This document shows positions 60,011 to 64,000 of a stretch of DNA of 64,000 nucleotides, piece after piece. Position 1 is the stretch's first letter. The number at the start of each line of letters is the position of its first letter. The stretch is from Streptomyces sp. Tu6071. GTDB lineage: Bacteria; Actinomycetota; Actinomycetes; Streptomycetales; Streptomycetaceae. The translations under genes and the position numbers were made by a program. The DNA lies in NCBI RefSeq assembly GCF_000213055.1, contig NZ_CM001165.1, forward strand, positions 1,612,001 through 1,676,000, in the 5' to 3' direction. Under the pieces are notes generated by a model. That model was not told the DNA's origin. It saw only the letters and a list, made by a program, of their open reading frames with translations, and did no database searches.

Positions 60011-61039
60011 GTGCCACTCACCCCCGCCGCCCTCCGCCCTCTCGTCGACACGTACCTCGCCCTCCACCCGGAGGACCGCCCGGCACTCACCGGTCTCCTC
60101 GCCCTCCTGGCCGACGACTCGGGCGAGCGCTTCCCCGCCGCCCGCACCACCCTCCCCGGGCACGTCACGTGCGGCGCCGTGGTGATCGACCGCGCCCGGC
60201 GCGTCCTCCACATCGGCCACCGGAGTTCGGGCCTCACGCTGACGCCGGGCGGCCACGCCGAGGAGGCCGACACGAGCCTCCTCGCCGTCGCGGTGCGCGA
60301 GGTGGGCGAGGAGACCGGGCTGCCCGCGAGCCGCTTGTGCCTGACCCCGTACGCGCTCGACGCCCCCTTCGACATCGACGTCCACGCCATCGACGCGCGA
60401 CCGGAGAAGGGCGAACCGGCGCACGAGCACTACGACTTCCGGTTCCTCTTCTACCTCACCGACGAGGCCCCGCCTGCCCTCGCGCTCCAGGAGGAGGAGG
60501 TCACGGGTGCCACCTGGCTCCCGTTCCCCGCGATCCGCTCCACCACGCTCCGTGCCAAACTGCTCGCCGCTGAGAGGGAGTTGGACGGCACCCCGCAGCC
60601 GCTCAACGCCTCCCTCCTCCTGCACGACGGGCACGGGCGCTACCTCCTCCATCTCCGGGACATGCGCGAAGGCATCTGGGAGCCCGGCGCGTTCGCGCTC
60701 CTGGGCGGCGGCCGGGAGCCCGGCGACGACAGTCCCGAGGCCACGCTGCGGCGCGAGCTGGGCGAGGAGGTTCCCGGGCTCGTGCCGACCGGGCTGTCCC
60801 CGTACGAGGACCAGTACGAGACGAGCCCGGACGGCCTGAGCATTCCCGTGCGGGTCTACGAGGGCCGGTGGAGCGGCCCGGCGGAGTCGGTGGACCTGCG
60901 GGAGGGCGTGCTGGTGCACTGGTTCGCCCCCGAGGACCTGGACCGCCTGCGGCTCACGCCCGGTCTGGCCGAGCTGATCCGCCGGCACGCCGCGGACCGA
61001 GGTGGCGCCACAGGAAGGTGTACGCGAGCGCGCTGTTGA
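60011..61039 (+). CDS. Two-domain NUDIX hydrolase
   Basis: 342 residues from a GTG at 60011. The first NUDIX box (GGHAEEADTSLLAVAVREVG then EETGL) lies around residues 80-104, and a second box (GGGREPGDDSPEATLRRELG then EEV) around 235-257. Both keep the REx2EE core. Such tandem arrangement is unusual. Substrates unknown. Its last 28 codons overlap the 3' end of the convergent prolyl oligopeptidase gene by 86 bp. Confidence 0.85.
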   Translation: MPLTPAALRPLVDTYLALHPEDRPALTGLLALLADDSGERFPAARTTLPGHVTCGAVVIDRARRVLHIGHRSSGLTLTPGGHAEEADTSLLAVAVREVGEETGLPASRLCLTPYALDAPFDIDVHAIDARPEKGEPAHEHYDFRFLFYLTDEAPPALALQEEEVTGATWLPFPAIRSTTLRAKLLAAERELDGTPQPLNASLLLHDGHGRYLLHLRDMREGIWEPGAFALLGGGREPGDDSPEATLRRELGEEVPGLVPTGLSPYEDQYETSPDGLSIPVRVYEGRWSGPAESVDLREGVLVHWFAPEDLDRLRLTPGLAELIRRHAADRGGATGRCTRARC

Positions 61040-63011
61040 ACGCCGCCTGCGTGTTGTCGCTCCCGCCCCCGTGCCCGCCGCCCCGGCTCTCGTACAGCAG
61101 GACGGAGTGGCCGAGTTCGCGCATCCGCGCGGCGAACTTGCGGGCGTGGCCCGGGTGCACGCGGTCGTCCCGGGTGGAGGTGCGCAGCAGGAGGGGCGGG
61201 TAGGAGCGGTCCGCGCGGAGGCCGTGGTACGGGGAGAGGGCGCGCAGGTGCGGGAGGTCGGCCTCGTCCTCGGGGTTCCCGTACTCCGCCATCCACGAGG
61301 CGCCCGCGAGGAGTTGGTGGTAGCGGAGCATGTCGAGCAGGGGGATCTCGGCGACTATCGCGCCGAAGTGCTCGGGGTACCGGGTGAGCATGGCGCCCAT
61401 CAGGAGGCCCCCGTTGCTGCCGCCCATCGCGCCGAGTGTGGCGGGGGTGGTGATGCCGCGCGCGACGAGGTCTTCGGCGACGGCGGCGAAGTCCTCGTAG
61501 GCGCGCGGCCGTTCGGCCTTCAGCGCGGCGCGGTGCCAGCCGGGCCCGTACTCCCCTCCGCCCCGGATGTTCGCGACGACGCGCGTGCCGCCGCGCTCCA
61601 GCCACGCCCGGCCGGCCACGGCCCCGTACGCCGGGGTCAGGGAGACCTCGAAGCCGCCGTAGCCGTACAGGAGCGTGGGGCCAGGACCGCGCGCCTCGTG
61701 GTCGGGGCCCGTCACGAAGTACGGGACGCGCGTGCCGTCCCGCGAGATCGCGAAGTACTGCCGTACCGAGAGCCCTTCGGTGTCGAAGCGGGCCGGGGCG
61801 CGCTTGAGGACCTCGGCGGGCGCGCCGATCCGGCCCTGGGAGAGCGTGGACGGCTGGAGGAAGCCCTCCACGTCGAGGTCGTAGGCGTCGTCGGTGTCCG
61901 GGTCCGTGTTCATGACGGCGACGTCGGAGAGCGGTGGTACGGCGGCGAGCGGCGCGCGCGTCCAGGGGCCCTCGGGCGTCGGCGTGAGCACCTCGACGCG
62001 GGTGCTGACGTCGCGCATCGTCGTCAGGAGCAGGTGGTGGCGGGTCCACGCCTGGCCGACGAGAGCCGTGCGGGTGTCCGGCGCGAAGAGGACGCGGGCG
62101 GTGCGGTCGCCCGCGAGGAAGGCGTCGAAGCCGAAGGCGAGGAGGGCGCCCGCCGGGTGCCCGAGCCAGTCGCTCCGGAGCGTCACGAGCAGGTGCTCGC
62201 GGTGCGCGTACGCCTCGGCGTCGTCGGGCACGTCGATCTTGACGAGTCTGTCGCCGGGAGCGAGGAGGTACAGCTCGCTGGTGAAGAAGTCGATCGCCCG
62301 GCCGACGAAGTCCCGTTCGAAGCCCGGTGTGCGGTCGTGCCAGCCCCAGGCCACGACGTCGCCCCGCTCCGCCTCGTACACGACGGCGGCCTCGCCGAGC
62401 GGAGTCCCGCGCCGCCAGCGCCGTACCGTGCGCGCGTACCCGGAGTCGGTCAGCGAGCCGCCCGCGAGCCCGGTGCCGATGAGGACGGTGTCCTCATCGA
62501 TCCACCCGATGCGGGTCTTGGCCTCGGCGACGCGGAAACCGTCGGCGACGAACTCCCTCCGCACGAGGTCGAATTCGCGCACCTCGACCGCGTCGCCGCC
62601 GCCGCGCGACAGGCGCACGAGCGCCCGCTCCCGGTCCGGCTCGCGCACGACGGCACCGCCCCACACCCAGTCGACGCCCTCGGCCCCGGCGAGCGCGTCG
62701 GCATCGAGCAGTACCTCCCACGCGGGCGCGTCCTCGCGGTACTCCTCGGTGGAGGTGCGCCGCCACAGCCCGCGCACGTGCTCGGCGTCCCGCCAGAAGT
62801 TGTACCGGCAGGTGCCCCTTCGCGTCGTGTAGGGGATGCGGTCGCCCGCGTCGAGCACCTCGCGCACCCGTGCTTCGAGCGCGGTGAACCCGGGGTCCTT
62901 CGCGAGGGCGGCCTCCGCCTCGGCGTTCCGCTCTCCCACCCAGGCGAGAGCCGCCTCGCCCTCGATGTCTTCCAGCCACAGATTCGGATCGTCATCAGTC
63001 ACAGCCCGCAT
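60954..63011 (-). CDS. Prolyl oligopeptidase family (S9A) serine peptidase
   Basis: 685 residues from an ATG at 63011 with GGGAGA upstream; no signal peptide, so cytoplasmic. The N-terminal beta-propeller (about 60-400) opens with DPNLWLEDIEG. The catalytic domain has GGFEVSLTPAYG, GGGEYGPGWHRAALK, Ser near 532 in GGSNGG, Asp near 614 in RDDRVHPGHA and His near 647 in HGGGSD. It cleaves short peptides after proline or related residues. The 3' end overlaps the convergent NUDIX gene. Confidence 0.93.
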   Translation of the reverse strand: MRAVTDDDPNLWLEDIEGEAALAWVGERNAEAEAALAKDPGFTALEARVREVLDAGDRIPYTTRRGTCRYNFWRDAEHVRGLWRRTSTEEYREDAPAWEVLLDADALAGAEGVDWVWGGAVVREPDRERALVRLSRGGGDAVEVREFDLVRREFVADGFRVAEAKTRIGWIDEDTVLIGTGLAGGSLTDSGYARTVRRWRRGTPLGEAAVVYEAERGDVVAWGWHDRTPGFERDFVGRAIDFFTSELYLLAPGDRLVKIDVPDDAEAYAHREHLLVTLRSDWLGHPAGALLAFGFDAFLAGDRTARVLFAPDTRTALVGQAWTRHHLLLTTMRDVSTRVEVLTPTPEGPWTRAPLAAVPPLSDVAVMNTDPDTDDAYDLDVEGFLQPSTLSQGRIGAPAEVLKRAPARFDTEGLSVRQYFAISRDGTRVPYFVTGPDHEARGPGPTLLYGYGGFEVSLTPAYGAVAGRAWLERGGTRVVANIRGGGEYGPGWHRAALKAERPRAYEDFAAVAEDLVARGITTPATLGAMGGSNGGLLMGAMLTRYPEHFGAIVAEIPLLDMLRYHQLLAGASWMAEYGNPEDEADLPHLRALSPYHGLRADRSYPPLLLRTSTRDDRVHPGHARKFAARMRELGHSVLLYESRGGGHGGGSDNTQAAFNSALAYTFLWRHLGPRRAGGSARPDRA

Positions 63012-63102
63012 TCTCCCGCCCCGGCGACTTGTGACAGCGCTGTGACCGGAACTATGGCCTCCGTCACACACGGGCGACGAAACGTGCTGATCAGATGACC
63101 GG

Positions 63103-64000
63103 ATGCACAGACGCACGCCGCTCCGCCCGGCCGCCGCTCGTCCCGTCCCCCTCCTCGCGCTCCTCGCCGCGACCGCTGCGCTGCTCACGGCCTGCGGGGC
63201 GGAGGACGCGGGTTCCGCGACGGCCGGGGCCCCGGCGGCGGCGTTCTCGCGCACGAGCGTCGACGACCCCGGCAAGGACGGCGTCCGCGTCACCTCCCTG
63301 ACCCTGCCGCGCCCCTCCCCCTCGCCGAGCCCCTCCCGGAGCCGGTCCGTCTCCGCCGAGAGCCTCGACCTCGGCGGGGACTCGGGCATCAGCGCCGCGT
63401 ACGAGATCATCAACCACGGCACCGAGACCCTGACCTACACGGTCACCATCACGTTCACGAGCGGTGACGGCGGCGCGATGGCCAACGAGACCACCACCGT
63501 GCCCGGCGTCCGCCCCGGAAAGACCGTGCGCGGCAGGGTCGGGGCCGGAACCCTGCCGCCCACGACCCCCCGGATCACGGGCGCGAAGGTGACGGAGGTC
63601 GCCGAGGTGCCCGCCGCCGAGGCCCAGGGCGCCGACGGCACCTGCCCGTCCTCCGGCGTCCGGGTCAGCACCGACAAGGGCGACGCGGCCATGGGCCTGC
63701 GCGTCGTGGGCCTGCACCTCGTGAACTGCGGCAAGCGCGAGTACGAGGTCGAGGGCTACCCCGAACTGGAACTCCTGGACGAGACCCGCGAGCCGATCGA
63801 CGGCGTCCGCGTCCTTCGCGGCAGCCGGGAGATCACCAGCGCGATCGAGGGGGACGGGCCCCCGCGCCCGGTCACCCTCAAGCCCGGTGAGACCGCGAGG
63901 GCCGACCTCGTCTGGCGCAACACGACGGACCTCGGCACACCGGTCACAGCCCCCTACGCCCGCGTACGCGCGAAGAGCGGGGCCGCCCCGGTGACGCTCC
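63103..64000 (+). CDS. DUF4232 lipoprotein, C-terminus cut by window edge
   Basis: At least 299 residues from an ATG at 63103 to the window edge. The signal peptide ends in lipobox LTAC (Cys near 31), so it is membrane-anchored. A Ser/Pro-rich linker (about 67-82) is followed by a beta-sandwich region with a TYTVTITFTSGDGG strand and then the DUF4232 pattern: two Cys about 43 residues apart (GTCPSSG and VNCGKREYEVEGYPELELLD) and LKPGETARADLVW. Extracellular protein of unknown role; the Cys pair probably forms a disulfide. Confidence 0.82.
   Translation, partial: MHRRTPLRPAAARPVPLLALLAATAALLTACGAEDAGSATAGAPAAAFSRTSVDDPGKDGVRVTSLTLPRPSPSPSPSRSRSVSAESLDLGGDSGISAAYEIINHGTETLTYTVTITFTSGDGGAMANETTTVPGVRPGKTVRGRVGAGTLPPTTPRITGAKVTEVAEVPAAEAQGADGTCPSSGVRVSTDKGDAAMGLRVVGLHLVNCGKREYEVEGYPELELLDETREPIDGVRVLRGSREITSAIEGDGPPRPVTLKPGETARADLVWRNTTDLGTPVTAPYARVRAKSGAAPVTL

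Noticed and set aside
1..64000. tRNA, rRNA, CRISPR arrays, intact insertion sequences
   Set aside because: No cloverleaf-like sequence, no regularly spaced repeats with unique spacers and no complete transposase were found. The tandem repeats listed have no spacers.

Overview
The window is very GC-rich, with gene-dense coding on both strands, many GTG (and some TTG) starts, 4-bp stop/start overlaps, SigB/SigF-type sigma and SepF-like genes, and the htpX-pspAB pair. This points to chromosomal DNA of a Streptomyces or a close actinobacterial relative. No rRNA, tRNA, CRISPR array or intact transposase was seen.

Layout. 1-3.4 kb: a truncated ATP-binding protein, a SepF-like protein and a stress-type sigma factor. 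3.7-9.0 kb: a secreted set on the minus strand (GH64 beta-1,3-glucanase, a secreted ParB/Srx-fold protein, a GH87-type alpha-1,3-glucanase), followed by a divergent 77-residue exported protein. 9.2-13.6 kb: HtpX protease, PspAB, a Tat-exported PhoD phosphatase and a secreted trypsin-like protease, with strong hairpin terminators. 13.8-14.9 kb: a collapsed second copy of the sulfur operon found at 23-31 kb. 15.3-23.1 kb: assorted regulators, transporters and enzymes (HGxxPAAW protein, LysR/EamA, GNAT, ALDH/TetR, VOC, NUDIX, SDR, FetB).

23.2-33.7 kb appears to be a sulfur-scavenging region. A Cys-containing 24-codon leader peptide precedes an eight-gene minus-strand operon: family-5 substrate-binding lipoprotein, two permeases, two ATPases, NtaA/DmoA-type FMN monooxygenase, alpha/beta hydrolase and NAD(P)H:FMN reductase. 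Beside it lie an Rrf2 regulator with a DsbA-like protein and a divergent cupin. The leader promoters carry a GACACC-N4-GGTGTC palindrome, and half of that motif recurs at the Rrf2/cupin promoter. The locus at 13.8-14.9 kb keeps the promoter, palindrome, leader, hydrolase tail and reductase but lacks the middle of the operon.

33.8-40 kb: HAD phosphatase, STAS protein, a tightly overlapping four-gene operon (acyl-CoA dehydrogenase, PIG-L deacetylase, methyltransferase, GT2 glycosyltransferase) of unknown product, and a FUSC transporter. 40-44.3 kb: a three-gene unit (unknown protein, MoxR-type AAA ATPase, DUF2201/vWA putative metallopeptidase). 44.3-47.7 kb: ATP-grasp ligase plus CocE/NonD hydrolase. 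48-50.3 kb: a decayed accessory patch with two serine-recombinase remnants around a methyltransferase. 50.4-53.3 kb: a very large secreted PAP2 phosphatase. 53.9-60 kb: a rhamnose/AI-2-type sugar ABC operon with a LacI regulator and matching palindromic operators. 60-64 kb: a double-NUDIX protein overlapping tail-to-tail with a prolyl oligopeptidase, then a truncated DUF4232 lipoprotein.

All functional calls come from reading the sequence and recalling family motifs. No database search was run.
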